From: Reyranella sp.
Lineage (GTDB): Bacteria; Pseudomonadota; Alphaproteobacteria; Reyranellales; Reyranellaceae
DNA: 64,000 nt
Assembly: GCA_019750135.1 (NCBI GenBank)
Contig: JAIEOV010000007.1
Span: 124,001-188,000 of the forward strand
Direction of reading: 5' to 3'
In this document: piece after piece, positions 17,346 through 26,371 of the stretch
Position numbering within the stretch: position 1 is the stretch's first letter
Layout of the letters: every line of letters starts with the position of its first letter
Notes under the pieces: model-generated
Databases searched by the model: none
Told to the model about the DNA's origin: nothing
What the model saw: only the letters and a program-made list of their open reading frames with translations
Position numbers and translations under genes: made by a program

Positions 17346-18287
17346 GCGATGCATCTCGCGGAACAATGACGGCGCCATGCCGAAGCGGCGTTCAAAGGCT
17401 TGGCCGAGCCGCGCCGGCGAGCTAAGCCCGACCTTGCCGGCGATCGTCTTGATGGGCAGGCCTCGCGTCAGCAGCGCGCGCGCCGCATCGAGCCGCAAGC
17501 CCTCGACGAAATGCGCCGGCGTCTTGCCGGTAGCCTCGGTGAACTTGCGATAGAAGCTGCGCTCGGTCAGGCCGGCGCGGGCTGCAAGCGTCGGCACGTC
17601 GAGCGGTTGGTCCAGGTTTTCCTGCAACCAGTCGATCAGCTTGGCGAACGGCGCCTCCGCCGCGGTCTGTGCCCGCAGCAGCGGGCTGAACTGCGACTGG
17701 TAGCCCGGCCGGCGGGCGTACAGCACGAAGTGGCGTGCGATCAGGTTCGCCGTGGGAGCGCCAAGGTCTGCCTCGACCAGAGCCAGCGCCATGTCGATGC
17801 CGGTCGTGACGCCGGCGGAGGTCCAGATCTTGCCATCGACGACGTAAAGCGAATCGGCGTCGACCTCGAGCGCGGGGAACTTTCGCGCCAGGCGCTCACA
17901 ATGCGCCCAGTGTGTCGCCACGCGCTTTCCATCCAGCAGCCCGGCCGCCGCCAGCACGAAGGCACCTGTGCACACGGAGCCGAAGCGCCTCGCCTTTGGA
18001 GCCACCGCGCGCAACCAGCGCCGCAAGTCGTCGCGTGCCATCGCGGCTTTCAGGCCAAGCGATCCTCCGGCCACCAGCAAGGTGTCTGGCTGGCCACTGA
18101 TCTTGCGGCTCTGAATCGCGACGCCTGAGTTGGACGTCACCAGACCGCCATCGGGCGACACGATGCCGAGGTCGTAGAAAGGCTGCCCCATGCTTTCGTT
18201 GGCGGCGCCGAACACGGCAGCCGGACCGGTGACGTCGAGGAGCTGGCAGCCTTCATAGGCAAGGATGAAGATGCGGTGATTGGGCAT
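17337..18287 (-). CDS. GlxA-type transcriptional regulator (DJ-1/PfpI domain plus AraC HTH)
   Basis: A 316-residue two-domain regulator. The N-terminal DJ-1/PfpI-like domain begins MPNHRIFILAYEG and contains the elbow SVCTGAF; the C-terminal AraC domain has two helix-turn-helix units (LAARAGLTERSFYRKF and IAGKVGLSSPARLGQAF). I start it at the ATG at 18287 because family members begin just before this strand; a further ATG (18314) and a TTG (18323) upstream would place an inverted repeat inside the coding region. It is divergent from a DJ-1 family gene and probably regulates it. Confidence 0.88.
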   Translation of the reverse strand: MPNHRIFILAYEGCQLLDVTGPAAVFGAANESMGQPFYDLGIVSPDGGLVTSNSGVAIQSRKISGQPDTLLVAGGSLGLKAAMARDDLRRWLRAVAPKARRFGSVCTGAFVLAAAGLLDGKRVATHWAHCERLARKFPALEVDADSLYVVDGKIWTSAGVTTGIDMALALVEADLGAPTANLIARHFVLYARRPGYQSQFSPLLRAQTAAEAPFAKLIDWLQENLDQPLDVPTLAARAGLTERSFYRKFTEATGKTPAHFVEGLRLDAARALLTRGLPIKTIAGKVGLSSPARLGQAFERRFGMAPSLFREMHRAA

Positions 18288-18324
18288 TGGCAGAAAATAG
18301 ACTACTTTTGTCATTTCTGCCAAT
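18286..18324. promoter_or_regulatory. 11-bp perfect inverted repeat, probable operator
   Basis: ATTGGCAGAAA (18286-18296) and TTTCTGCCAAT (18314-18324) are exact reverse complements separated by 17 bp. The element lies between the divergent GlxA-type regulator and the DJ-1 gene, ending 40 bp before the latter's start. Arm centres are 28 bp apart. It probably binds the adjacent regulator and gives autoregulation as well as control of 18365-19359. Confidence 0.6.
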
Positions 18325-18364
18325 CCGATCCGCGCCTACGGTGTCAACATTCACGGAGGACCCC

Positions 18365-19051
18365 ATGGCTGAGCCCATCCAGATCGGCATCCTGCTCTAT
18401 CCCAACGTCACCCAGCTCGACGCCACCGGCCCTGCGCAGGTCCTGTCGCGCGTACCGGGCGCCCAGATGCACATGATCTGGAAGACGCGCGATCCGGTGC
18501 CGACCGATGCGGGCTTCTCGATCGTGCCGACCACGACTTTTGCCGACTGCCCGCAGCTCGACGTGATCTGCGTGCCCGGCGGCGGCGGTCAGGTTGCGGT
18601 GATGGGCGATCCCGAGGCCCTCGATTTCCTCCGCAAGCAGGCAGCGACGGCACGCTACGTCACCTCGGTGTGCACCGGTTCGTTGATCCTGGGCGCGGCC
18701 GGCCTGCTCAAGGGCTACAAGTCGGCCTGCCACTGGGCGTGGCGCGACATGCTCAAGGACTTCGGCGCCACGCCTGTCGCCGAGCGCGTGGTGCGCGATC
18801 GCAACCGCATCTCGGGCGGCGGCGTGACGGCCGGCATCGATTTCGGTCTTACCGTAGCGGCCGAGCTGGCCGGCGAGGAGGTCGCCAAGTCGATCCAGCT
18901 GGTGCTCGAGTACGATCCGCAGCCGCCGTTCGATTCTGGCTCGCCGGAGAAGGCCGGCGCGGAGCGGGTCAAGCGCATCTACGAGCGCATGGCGCCCCTG
19001 CTCGATAGCCGCCGCAAGGCCAACGCCGAGGCGGCAGCGCGGCTCAACTGA
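18365..19051 (+). CDS. DJ-1/PfpI family protein, isonitrile-hydratase-like
   Basis: A 228-residue protein, start after GGAGGACCCC. The nucleophile elbow SVCTGSL puts the Cys at 103; an Asp at 19 (QLDATGP) matches the second catalytic residue used by isonitrile hydratase (InhA) of Pseudomonas putida, which I recall has the same overall length. The PGGGGQ oxyanion loop is near 71. It probably hydrates isonitriles to formamides, or acts on a related small molecule. It is controlled by the divergent GlxA-type regulator and overlaps DUF1272 by one base. Confidence 0.8.
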   Translation: MAEPIQIGILLYPNVTQLDATGPAQVLSRVPGAQMHMIWKTRDPVPTDAGFSIVPTTTFADCPQLDVICVPGGGGQVAVMGDPEALDFLRKQAATARYVTSVCTGSLILGAAGLLKGYKSACHWAWRDMLKDFGATPVAERVVRDRNRISGGGVTAGIDFGLTVAAELAGEEVAKSIQLVLEYDPQPPFDSGSPEKAGAERVKRIYERMAPLLDSRRKANAEAAARLN

Positions 19052-19359
19052 TGCTCGAACTGCGGCCGAGCTGCGAACATTGCGCCAGGGCACTGCCGCC
19101 GGCATCGCTCGACGCCCGCATCTGCAGCTATGAGTGCACTTTCTGCGCTACTTGCGTCGAGGTCGTGCTGGGCAATGTCTGCCCCAACTGCGGCGGCGGC
19201 TTCGCAGCGAGGCCGATCCGGCCTGCCCGCAACTGGCGGGGCGATAATTATCTCGGCAAGGATCCTGCCGGCACAACAGTGAGGCATCGGCCCGTCGATC
19301 CCGTCGAGCACGCGAGATTCCTGGCCGCGATAGGATGCCTGCAGCCGAGCCGGCGATAG
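19051..19359 (+). CDS. DUF1272 zinc-binding protein
   Basis: A 102-residue protein beginning MLELRPSCEHC, the standard DUF1272 opening, with Cys pairs CEHC, CSYECTFCATC and CPNCGG that fit a small zinc-binding fold. Function is unknown in the family. Its ATG shares a base with the stop of the DJ-1 gene (TGATG), so it is translated from the same message. Confidence 0.85.
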   Translation: MLELRPSCEHCARALPPASLDARICSYECTFCATCVEVVLGNVCPNCGGGFAARPIRPARNWRGDNYLGKDPAGTTVRHRPVDPVEHARFLAAIGCLQPSRR

Positions 19360-19368
19360 GGCTGTGCG

Positions 19369-19848
19369 TCAGAGCAGCGCTATCGTGAACAGGATCGCGG
19401 AAAGCACCGGAGCCACAGTGCGGACCGTGTTCCACATGGTCCATTCGCTGAGATAGCGCGTCCACAAGGCCGCGGCCTCGGGCGTGCCGAGCGTCACCGC
19501 TGCCAGTGCATTGTTCAGTGGGACGTTGCGCAGCATCGTCACGCCGATGCAGCCGACGAGGTAGATCACGCTCGCCAACAGGACGAGCGTGCCGCCGGTC
19601 GCCGTCCATCGCAACGCCACGCCCGCCGACGCCGCCAGGCAGAGCGCTGCCGTGCCGAAGAAAGCCAGGAAGAAACCCGGATTGATCACCGTGACATTGA
19701 TCGCGTTCATGGCGGCAATGCCTTGATCCGACGGCAGGCGACCCAGCGCCGTCATCACGAACGAAGAGAAGGCGAAGAAGATTCCCGCGACAAGGCCGCT
19801 ACCGATGACGGCGGCAAAGATAAGCACAAAGACAGCATGGCTGATCAC
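19369..19848 (-). CDS. DUF1772 (anthrone-oxygenase-like) membrane protein
   Basis: A 159-residue integral membrane protein with four hydrophobic helices at about 5-30, 55-75, 83-102 and 138-157. The motifs GIFFAFSSFVM and MNAINVTVINPGF are typical of DUF1772, a family that includes fungal anthrone oxygenases, though bacterial members are uncharacterised. It is divergent from an HxlR regulator, a frequent arrangement in which the regulator senses electrophiles or quinones and controls the membrane protein. Confidence 0.82.
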   Translation of the reverse strand: MISHAVFVLIFAAVIGSGLVAGIFFAFSSFVMTALGRLPSDQGIAAMNAINVTVINPGFFLAFFGTAALCLAASAGVALRWTATGGTLVLLASVIYLVGCIGVTMLRNVPLNNALAAVTLGTPEAAALWTRYLSEWTMWNTVRTVAPVLSAILFTIALL

Positions 19849-19944
19849 GGCGAGGCCTCCGACGGAAGACGATCCCCGCTATCACGACGGTACCCTTCGC
19901 ATAAGTACGCACAATTCTCCTGGGTATCAAACATGGAGACGGGC

Positions 19945-20253
19945 ATGGCGACCAAGGCACCCTGGTGCGCGGTGGCGGCGACGGTCGAGGTGATCGGCGG
20001 ACGATGGAAGCCCACCATCCTGTTCCATCTCAAGGACCAGCCACGGCGCTTCAGTGAACTGCGCCGGCTGGTCCCGGGCATCACCCAGCGCATGCTGACC
20101 CTGCAGCTGCGCGCGCTCGAGCAGGACGGCGTCGTGGCGCGCACGGTGGACAACAGCGTGCCGCCGCATGTCGAATATTCGTTCACGCGGAAAGGACTGA
20201 CGTGGGGGCCCATCCTCGACGCCATGGAGGATTGGGGCATAGCCAATCGATAA
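19945..20253 (+). CDS. HxlR family transcriptional regulator
   Basis: A winged-helix regulator of 102 residues from the ATG at 19945, preferred because GGAG lies 6 bases upstream; an in-frame ATG at 19933 has no ribosome site. The family hallmark WCAVAATVEVIGGRWKPTI contains the single conserved Cys, followed by FSELRRLVPGITQRMLTLQL and the wing VPPHVEYSFTRKG. HxlR proteins often use this Cys as an electrophile or aldehyde sensor. It probably controls the divergent DUF1772 gene; TACCC and GGGTA half-sites 26 bp apart lie in the gap, but this is weak. Confidence 0.85.
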   Translation: MATKAPWCAVAATVEVIGGRWKPTILFHLKDQPRRFSELRRLVPGITQRMLTLQLRALEQDGVVARTVDNSVPPHVEYSFTRKGLTWGPILDAMEDWGIANR

Positions 20254-20350
20254 GGCTGGCGCGCCTGAGGCCGCGATGATGCTTTTGATACAAACCCTAG
20301 GTGGGCCGGCCAACGGGCATGGATGAAAATGGGCGCGGGAGAACCGTGTT

Positions 20351-21802
20351 TTGCCCATCCCGTCTGCCGCTCTTCGCATTTTCGGCCGCGCCGCTGCCAT
20401 CCTCGGCGTGCTGCTGAGCGGGGCCGGCCACGCCCAACAGTCCGGTGTCTTCCCCTACCGATGGAATGACACCCCGCCGGCCGACGCCATCACGCCCGCC
20501 GATGTCCGCGAGGCGCTGATGTGGACCGGGCATCTCGACTTCGTCTTCAAGGGCGAGCTGGGCGAAGCGGTGCGCAAGGCGACCAATGCGTGGCAGAAAT
20601 CGAAGGGCATCCAGCAGACCGACAAGCTCAGCGAAGAGCAGACCAGCCAGCTCGTCCAGGAGGCGTTGAAGGAACGCGAGGAGGTGGGCTGGTCGATGCT
20701 GCACGATCCCGCGGTCGGCTTCGCCGTCGGCGTTCCCACCAAGTTCGTGACCTTCGGGACTCCGCGCTTCGACGGCGGCGCGCTCTTCTATGCCGGCGGC
20801 GGCACCATCAGCCAGACGATCGCCATCCACCATGGCTACCCGACCTGCAGGTCCATGGATGCCCTCTATCCACGGACCACTGCCGGCGCGGCCTTCCGCG
20901 CCCGCCGGGACAACTGGTTCGTGGCGTTGTTCCGCCAGGGAGAGAGCAGCACCTATCTCAAGGTGACCTGTCACTCCGCCGGCGCGATCAGCACGGAGAT
21001 GAGCGTGCCAGCCGACGTGCTGGACAAGCATCGTGGGCTCTTCGCGGCCATGGCCGGCAGCCTGGTCATAACGCGCACGCCCGACCCCACGGTCAGGCCG
21101 CGGCCTCGCGTCGACGAGCTGCCGCTCGCGCCGACTGGCTTCTCCGACCAGCAGGCGGCCCGCCCGCAACCCAAGGCAAAGCCGGCGAAGCCTAGCTCCA
21201 TCGACGACTCTGGCAAGAGCATTGCGCTCAAGCTCGAGACGCGTGACGGTCCGGACCTGCGCGCCGAGGAGGTATTCGACAAGGCGTCGGGTGCCGTCTA
21301 CGTCGTCAAGGCCGACCGCCGGCTGGGCTCGGCCGTCGCCATCAGCGAAAGCGAACTTCTAACCAACTGCCACGTCGTCGGCGACCTGGCAGAGGTCAAG
21401 ATTGCCCGGTCCAAGGCCGAGCTCCCGGCCAAGGTCGTCTCGCGCAATCCCGATGCCGATCGCTGCGTGCTGCGCACCGAGACCAAGCTCGCGACATGGG
21501 TCACGGTGCGGCCTTACGACGACATCAAGGTCGGCGAGCGCGCGATCACCATCGGCACGCCACAGGGCCTGGAGCTGACGGCCGCCGAAGGCATCGTCTC
21601 GTCCAAGCGCGTCTACAACCAGACCAAGGTTGTCCAGACGTCGGCGCCGATCTCCCAAGGCTCTTCGGGTGGCGGCCTGTTCGATGCCCGCGGGCATCTG
21701 CTCGGCATCACGACCTTCTATTTCAAGGCCGGCCAGAACCTGAACTTCGCTGTCGCCGCCGAAGAATACGCGCAGGAGCGCGAGGAATCGGCCAACCGCT
21801 AA
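20351..21802 (+). CDS. Exported trypsin-like serine protease with N-terminal helical domain
   Basis: A 483-residue protein from a TTG start preceded by GGGAG. The signal peptide ends near GHAQQ (about residue 29). Residues 45-95 form a peptidoglycan-binding-like helical domain (ITPADVREALMWTG, AWQKSKGIQQ). A Cys-containing middle domain and a Pro-rich linker follow. The protease domain at about 305-475 has His in TNCHVVG, Asp in PDADRC and Ser in QGSSGGGLF, the full S1 triad. A periplasmic or secreted quality-control or wall-associated protease is likely. It overlaps the convergent methyltransferase gene by four bases. Confidence 0.85.
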   Translation: MPIPSAALRIFGRAAAILGVLLSGAGHAQQSGVFPYRWNDTPPADAITPADVREALMWTGHLDFVFKGELGEAVRKATNAWQKSKGIQQTDKLSEEQTSQLVQEALKEREEVGWSMLHDPAVGFAVGVPTKFVTFGTPRFDGGALFYAGGGTISQTIAIHHGYPTCRSMDALYPRTTAGAAFRARRDNWFVALFRQGESSTYLKVTCHSAGAISTEMSVPADVLDKHRGLFAAMAGSLVITRTPDPTVRPRPRVDELPLAPTGFSDQQAARPQPKAKPAKPSSIDDSGKSIALKLETRDGPDLRAEEVFDKASGAVYVVKADRRLGSAVAISESELLTNCHVVGDLAEVKIARSKAELPAKVVSRNPDADRCVLRTETKLATWVTVRPYDDIKVGERAITIGTPQGLELTAAEGIVSSKRVYNQTKVVQTSAPISQGSSGGGLFDARGHLLGITTFYFKAGQNLNFAVAAEEYAQEREESANR

Positions 21803-22641
21803 AAGTCTTCGTTACGGGTCAGGCCGCGCCGCAACGTACGGCCGGTATGCCAGGCCCAGCGCAGAGGCAGGCCGATCGGCGTCGTGCGCAATCGCCGCCA
21901 GGCGGACGATTCAGCTACGCGATCCTTCAACCGCGGGCGCAGGAATTGCAGGAAGGCGACGGGCTGATCCAGGAATTCCGTGGCCGTGACGACCGATGCC
22001 GTCGTCGCGGCAGCATCATGGTAGATGTCGCGGTGCGACGGCCGACAGAAATAGGTCTTGTTGGCGCCGATGGCGAAGGGAACGAGGTTGGGCCGGCGCT
22101 CGAAGTAGCGTCGGACGCCATCGCCGACCCCAGGCCACTGCTCGTTGAACACGTCGTCGACCACGATGACGCCGCCCTCAGCGATCGCCGCTTCGGCCGT
22201 GGCGAGATCGTGCGCCGTGATCTCGGCGGTGTGACCGCCATCGACGCTGACGAAACGCAGCGGGCCGTCCGCCAGCCGCGTCAGGATAGCGCCCGTCAGA
22301 TCCATCGAATTGCCCGGGTGCAGCACCAGTCGCGTGCTGTCGGCGTGTCGGTCGAGGTTGCGGCGGAACTTCGCGAGGTCGCCGCTGCCCGAGTTGTCGA
22401 TGTTGAGGTGCTGGTCCTCGAACAGATCGATCGCGACGGCCTTCTCAGACGCCTGGCAAAGCAGGGAGAGCAGGATGAAGAGCTTGCCGTGATGGACGCC
22501 GATCTCGGCGGCACCGCCGGCGAGGCCGAGCGATCGCTGACACTCGGTCAAGGCGACGACGATCCGCGCCGCTTCGCCGCGCAGCCAGCCATCGACGTAG
22601 AACCTGCCGCGGCGAATGTAGCTTTCGACTCGGGAATCCAT
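21799..22641 (-). CDS. Class I SAM-dependent methyltransferase
   Basis: A 280-residue protein with a Rossmann SAM-binding pattern: AAEIGVHHGKLFILL (motif I), AVAIDLFEDQ (acidic end of strand 2), FVSVDGGHT and VIVVDDVFN. It resembles the Methyltransf_24 type often linked to glycan or natural-product modification. The C-terminal 60 residues are basic (RRLRTTPIG, GRTLRRGLTR). No pathway partners are adjacent, so the substrate is unknown. Confidence 0.8.
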   Translation of the reverse strand: MDSRVESYIRRGRFYVDGWLRGEAARIVVALTECQRSLGLAGGAAEIGVHHGKLFILLSLLCQASEKAVAIDLFEDQHLNIDNSGSGDLAKFRRNLDRHADSTRLVLHPGNSMDLTGAILTRLADGPLRFVSVDGGHTAEITAHDLATAEAAIAEGGVIVVDDVFNEQWPGVGDGVRRYFERRPNLVPFAIGANKTYFCRPSHRDIYHDAAATTASVVTATEFLDQPVAFLQFLRPRLKDRVAESSAWRRLRTTPIGLPLRWAWHTGRTLRRGLTRNEDF

Positions 22642-22712
22642 GAGCGGAAGCTCGCCGTCACCGCTCAGACGGTCAACGCAGCGGCGATGACCGTTCTGTG
22701 AGAACCCGAACG

Positions 22713-23261
22713 CTATGCGCGGCCGGCTGTCGCGCTCTCGATGGTGATGGCCTTGCCCGCGGCAGTGTCGAATTTCAGCCGCTGCACGTGGTCGAGATCG
22801 CGGCCGGTGACGCGCACGAAGCGGCTGCCCTGAGGGTAGTCGATGGCATGGATGGCGCCGACGTCATAGACGCCGGCATGGCCGGGTTCCAGCCGATAGC
22901 TCTTGACCTTCTCGAGCTTCGCCTCGCCTTCGCCCTCGCCACCGTCGAGCCGCTTGTACTCGCTCATGTCGGTGTACTTGACCGCCTGGCCATAGACCGC
23001 CCAGGAGCTGCCATGATCGTGCGGCGGGCTTTTGTGCGGCTTGGGATTGCAGTGCGCCAGTACGACGAAGCCGAGATCCTTGTCCTCGTAGAGCTTGCGG
23101 GTGCCGATCGGCGCGGCCGGTCCCACCGCCTCGTCGACGAACGACTCGTTGGCCAGAAGCTGTTCCAGGAGCAAGCGCACCTTCTCGCGGCCGGCTGGAC
23201 CTTCGTTGCCCTCGAGGGCCGATTTTGCGTCCTTGATGAATGCGTCGAGCGTGTAGGTCAT
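22713..23261 (-). CDS. Cupin-fold metalloprotein, cysteine-dioxygenase-like
   Basis: A 182-residue protein beginning MTYTLDAFIK; this ATG has GGAG 7 bases upstream, whereas the earlier in-frame ATG lacks a good site. The cupin motif PHDHGSSWAVYG supplies two His metal ligands and a later His is in VGAIHAIDYP. The arrangement resembles predicted thiol-dioxygenase-like double-stranded beta-helix enzymes. It lies downstream of the acyl-CoA dehydrogenase on the same strand (52 bp gap), perhaps in one transcript. Confidence 0.72.
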   Translation of the reverse strand: MTYTLDAFIKDAKSALEGNEGPAGREKVRLLLEQLLANESFVDEAVGPAAPIGTRKLYEDKDLGFVVLAHCNPKPHKSPPHDHGSSWAVYGQAVKYTDMSEYKRLDGGEGEGEAKLEKVKSYRLEPGHAGVYDVGAIHAIDYPQGSRFVRVTGRDLDHVQRLKFDTAAGKAITIESATAGRA

Positions 23262-23313
23262 TTGGCACTCCATCCGTGCAGGCCGAAAGCATCGGCCTGC
23301 CGGCGGTTGACTG

Positions 23314-24474
23314 TCAACGGCCGCCCAGGATGCGCCGCGAGATGACCATGCGATGGACCTCCGACGGCCCCTCGTAGACGCGCATGGTGCGCACCTTCTG
23401 CGCCAGCCACGACAGCGGCAGCTCCTGGGTGACGCCCATGGCGCCGAACGCCTGCTGGGCGTGGTCGATGATCTCGGTCGCCATCTCGGTGGCGAACACC
23501 TTGATCATCGAGGCCTCCATGCGCACGTCGCGGCCCTCGTCCTGCTTGACCGCGGCGTCCATCACCATCAACCGGCATGCATGCAGCTTGGTCGCCGCAT
23601 CGGCCACCCACCACTGGATGGCCTGGCGGTCGGCGAGCTTCTGGCCGAAGGTGACACGCTGGTTGGCATGATCGACCAGCATGTCGAGCGCGCGCTGCGC
23701 CATGCCGATGCACCACGCGCCCATCTGCAGGCGGCGCACGGTCAGCCGCAGTTGCATGGGCGCAAAGCCCTGACCGATGCGGCCCAGCACCTGCGTTTCG
23801 GGAACGCGGCAGTCCTCGAACACCACCTCGTAGGTGCGCTGGCCGGCCAGCATGGGAATGGCGCGCGCCACGACCAATCCCGGCGTGCCCTTGTCGACCA
23901 GGAAGGCGGTGATGCCGCCGCGTGAGCCTTTCTCCGGATCGGTCACCGCCATGGCGATGGTGAAGTCGGCCTTGGCGATGCGGCTGATCCAGATCTTGCG
24001 ACCGTTGATCACCCAGTCGTTGCCGTCCTTGACCGCGCGCGTCTTCATGCCGGCCGGGTCGCCGCCCGCACCGGGTTCGGAGATGGCGATGGCCGACGTC
24101 GTCTCGCCGGCGGCGTAGGGCTCGAGATACTTCTTGCGCTGCTCGGGATTGGCCGTCGCCAGCATCATGTGCAGGTTGGGCGAGTCGGGCGGGAAGGTGA
24201 ACGGGACGGCGGCGTATCCGAGTTCCTCGTTGACGCCGACCAACGCGGTCCATGGCAGGTTGGCGCCGCCCACCTCCTCCGGCACATCGAGCGCCCACAA
24301 GCCGAGATCCTTGCACTGCTTGAAGAGCTTCTGGTTCTCCTCATCCGACAGCGCGGCCGGCTGGCCGGCGGCGAAGCGATCGAGGATGTTCTTCTCCAGA
24401 GGCATCAGCTCGTTGCGCACGAACTTCTTCACCAGATCGCGCAGCATCCGATGTTCTTCACTGACCTGGTACAT
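23314..24474 (-). CDS. Acyl-CoA dehydrogenase
   Basis: A 386-residue flavoenzyme of full family length. Typical motifs are AISEPGAGGDPAGMKT (FAD and substrate-loop region), WVINGRKIWISRI, and the C-terminal QAFGAMGVTQELPLSWL and VYEGPSEVHRMVISR. The family oxidises acyl-CoA to enoyl-CoA with electron transfer to ETF. The GPSEVHR form is the usual dehydrogenase C-terminus. GGAGAGCAGC precedes the ATG. It is followed by the cupin gene and preceded by an ABC receptor gene only 9 bp away on the same strand. Confidence 0.92.
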   Translation of the reverse strand: MYQVSEEHRMLRDLVKKFVRNELMPLEKNILDRFAAGQPAALSDEENQKLFKQCKDLGLWALDVPEEVGGANLPWTALVGVNEELGYAAVPFTFPPDSPNLHMMLATANPEQRKKYLEPYAAGETTSAIAISEPGAGGDPAGMKTRAVKDGNDWVINGRKIWISRIAKADFTIAMAVTDPEKGSRGGITAFLVDKGTPGLVVARAIPMLAGQRTYEVVFEDCRVPETQVLGRIGQGFAPMQLRLTVRRLQMGAWCIGMAQRALDMLVDHANQRVTFGQKLADRQAIQWWVADAATKLHACRLMVMDAAVKQDEGRDVRMEASMIKVFATEMATEIIDHAQQAFGAMGVTQELPLSWLAQKVRTMRVYEGPSEVHRMVISRRILGGR

Positions 24475-24483
24475 GCTGCTCTC

Positions 24484-25521
24484 CTATGCCTTTCCGATGC
24501 CCTTGTTCACGAATTCCAGCGTATAGGCGCGATTGACGTCGAGTCCCGGCGGCAGCACGCCGACCGCGACCATCGCGTCGTAGAAGCTCTGCCAGCGCTC
24601 GCCGCTCATGGCGCCGATGCCGTCCTTGAGCGCATCGCCCGACATCACGATGCCGCGTTCGTTCATCACCTTGATGGCGTAGGCGATGCGATCGTCCGTC
24701 TGCTCGGGGTTGGCCTTCTTGATCATCGCATTGGCCGCTTCGATGGCGGGCCCGCCCTTCATGTACTGCGCCCAGCCCTCGAGCGTGGCGTCGACGAAAC
24801 GCTGCACGAGATCCTTCTTCTCCGTCGCCAGCTTGCGCGAGATCGCGATCGTGTTCTGGTAGGGAGTGTAACCCGAATCGGCGATCAACAGCACGGACGG
24901 CGGCCGGCCGAGCGCCTGGGCGATCGGATAGGGCTCGGATGAAAGGAAGCCCTGCTGGATCGCGTTCTTGTCGGCAAGGAACGGCGCCAAGCTGTAGTTG
25001 TACGGCTTGAGCTGGTCGTCGGAGAGCCCGTATTTCTTGCGCAGGTAGGGCCAGTAGGTCACGCGCCCGCCAGCGCCAACCAGGATGGGCCGCCCCTTGA
25101 GCTTCTCGAAAGAGTCGAAACCAGTGTCGGGATGGCCGATCAGGACCTGGAGATCCTTCTGGAAGAGCGCGGCAATGGTGAAGAAGGGCGCGTTCTCGCG
25201 CACGAGGGCGAAGGCCCCGAAGCTGGCCGACATGGTCATATCGACACGGCCGGCGACCAGTTGCTGACTGATGTTGAGGTTGGGCCCGCCCTCACGCAGG
25301 TCGCATTCGATGCCGGCCTTGCGGTAGAGGCCGGTGGCGATCGCCTGGAAGTAGCCACCATGCTCGGCCTGGGCATGCCAGTCGGTCTGGATGCTGAGCT
25401 TGTCGAGCGTCTGGGCATGCGGCGTACGGCCGATCGGCATCACCAACGGGCTGGCCACAGCCATGCCGGCGGCAAGGCGCAGGGCGGTGCGGCGATGCAG
25501 GCGATAGGAAGCGCTGGTCAT
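24484..25521 (-). CDS. NMT1/THI5-type ABC transporter substrate-binding protein
   Basis: A 345-residue receptor starting MTSASYRLHRRTALRL at 25521, where GGAGAG precedes the ATG; the longer frame is spurious. The signal peptide has a twin-Arg-like HRRTALRLAAG and ends near PHAQT. Mature motifs (SIQTDWHAQAEHGGYFQA, LVAGRVDMTMS) match NMT1/SsuA-like receptors for pyrimidines, sulfonates or nitriles. Its ATG overlaps the stop of the ydcF-like gene. No permease or ATPase is adjacent. Confidence 0.87.
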   Translation of the reverse strand: MTSASYRLHRRTALRLAAGMAVASPLVMPIGRTPHAQTLDKLSIQTDWHAQAEHGGYFQAIATGLYRKAGIECDLREGGPNLNISQQLVAGRVDMTMSASFGAFALVRENAPFFTIAALFQKDLQVLIGHPDTGFDSFEKLKGRPILVGAGGRVTYWPYLRKKYGLSDDQLKPYNYSLAPFLADKNAIQQGFLSSEPYPIAQALGRPPSVLLIADSGYTPYQNTIAISRKLATEKKDLVQRFVDATLEGWAQYMKGGPAIEAANAMIKKANPEQTDDRIAYAIKVMNERGIVMSGDALKDGIGAMSGERWQSFYDAMVAVGVLPPGLDVNRAYTLEFVNKGIGKA

Positions 25522-26300
25522 CAGATCTCTCCGCGACGATCTAGCAGCAAGGCGATGTGTTCGCGCAAGCAGATGCTCGACCAGGCCAGGGCCGCGATCG
25601 ACGGCACCCAGTTCTCCCACGTCGGCCGCGCCGCAGCCGGCAGCCGCCAGTCGGTGGGAAAAGCGCCGACATTGAGGTTTGCCTGGCGCGCGAGCTTCAA
25701 GGCCCGCGGCATGTGAGCTGCCGACGTGACCAATGCCACGCGTGCGTCGCCGACCATCTGGCGTACGTTGCGGATGTTCTCGAGGGTATTCTGTGATTTG
25801 CCTTCGGAGACGATCGCTTCCGACGGCACCCCAAGATCGACGAGGAACCGGCGCATGGCCTCGGCCTCGGTCGTCGCCGGATCACTGTTGCCGGAAAGCA
25901 GCGAGCCGCCGCTCACGATGATGCGGCGCGCGACGCTTCGGTGATAGAGCCGCGCGCCATGCCAGACGCGGTCGGCGGCGTCGGCAAGGTCCGGGTCCGG
26001 GAGGTAAGGCGGCGCCGCTGGTGTCACGCCTCCGCCCAGCACGACGATCGCGTCGTAGCAGCAGGCCGGTGCCTCGGCCGCTGCCGCCCGCGCTTCGGCC
26101 TGCAGCGGCGCGAGCAGCGCGTCGGCGACTGGAGGAAATGCCATCACCAGAGTCTGAGCGATGGCCAGCGCGGCGACCAGCACGCCCAGTCGGCGCAAAC
26201 CCACCAATGCCAGTATTCCACCCAACAACAATCCGACGGCCATCGACGCCGGCGGCATGGCGAACTGGGTCAGATATTTCAGGAGAGTGAAGGTATCCAT
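25521..26300 (-). CDS. YdcF/ElyC family (DUF218) membrane protein
   Basis: A 259-residue protein with two N-terminal hydrophobic helices (about 12-35 and 37-57) and a DUF218 domain starting AIVVLGGGVTP. Other family motifs are RIIVSGG, SEGKSQNTLENI and ALVTSAAHMPRAL. Relatives (ElyC, SanA, YdcF) act in envelope integrity or bind S-adenosylmethionine, with unsettled chemistry. No strong ribosome site is seen before the ATG at 26300. One-base overlap with the downstream receptor gene indicates coupling. Confidence 0.85.
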   Translation of the reverse strand: MDTFTLLKYLTQFAMPPASMAVGLLLGGILALVGLRRLGVLVAALAIAQTLVMAFPPVADALLAPLQAEARAAAAEAPACCYDAIVVLGGGVTPAAPPYLPDPDLADAADRVWHGARLYHRSVARRIIVSGGSLLSGNSDPATTEAEAMRRFLVDLGVPSEAIVSEGKSQNTLENIRNVRQMVGDARVALVTSAAHMPRALKLARQANLNVGAFPTDWRLPAAARPTWENWVPSIAALAWSSICLREHIALLLDRRGEI

Positions 26301-26371
26301 GCGAGGGCGCGAGCCCGGTCATACAGGGGCCAAGGGCGCCGGGCAAAGAGCTCTCTCGGATTTCAGCGGAT

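Noticed and set aside
19885-19926. TACCC and GGGTA half-sites as an HxlR operator
   Set aside because: Arms of five bases with a 26-bp spacer occur often by chance; kept only as a remark under the regulator.
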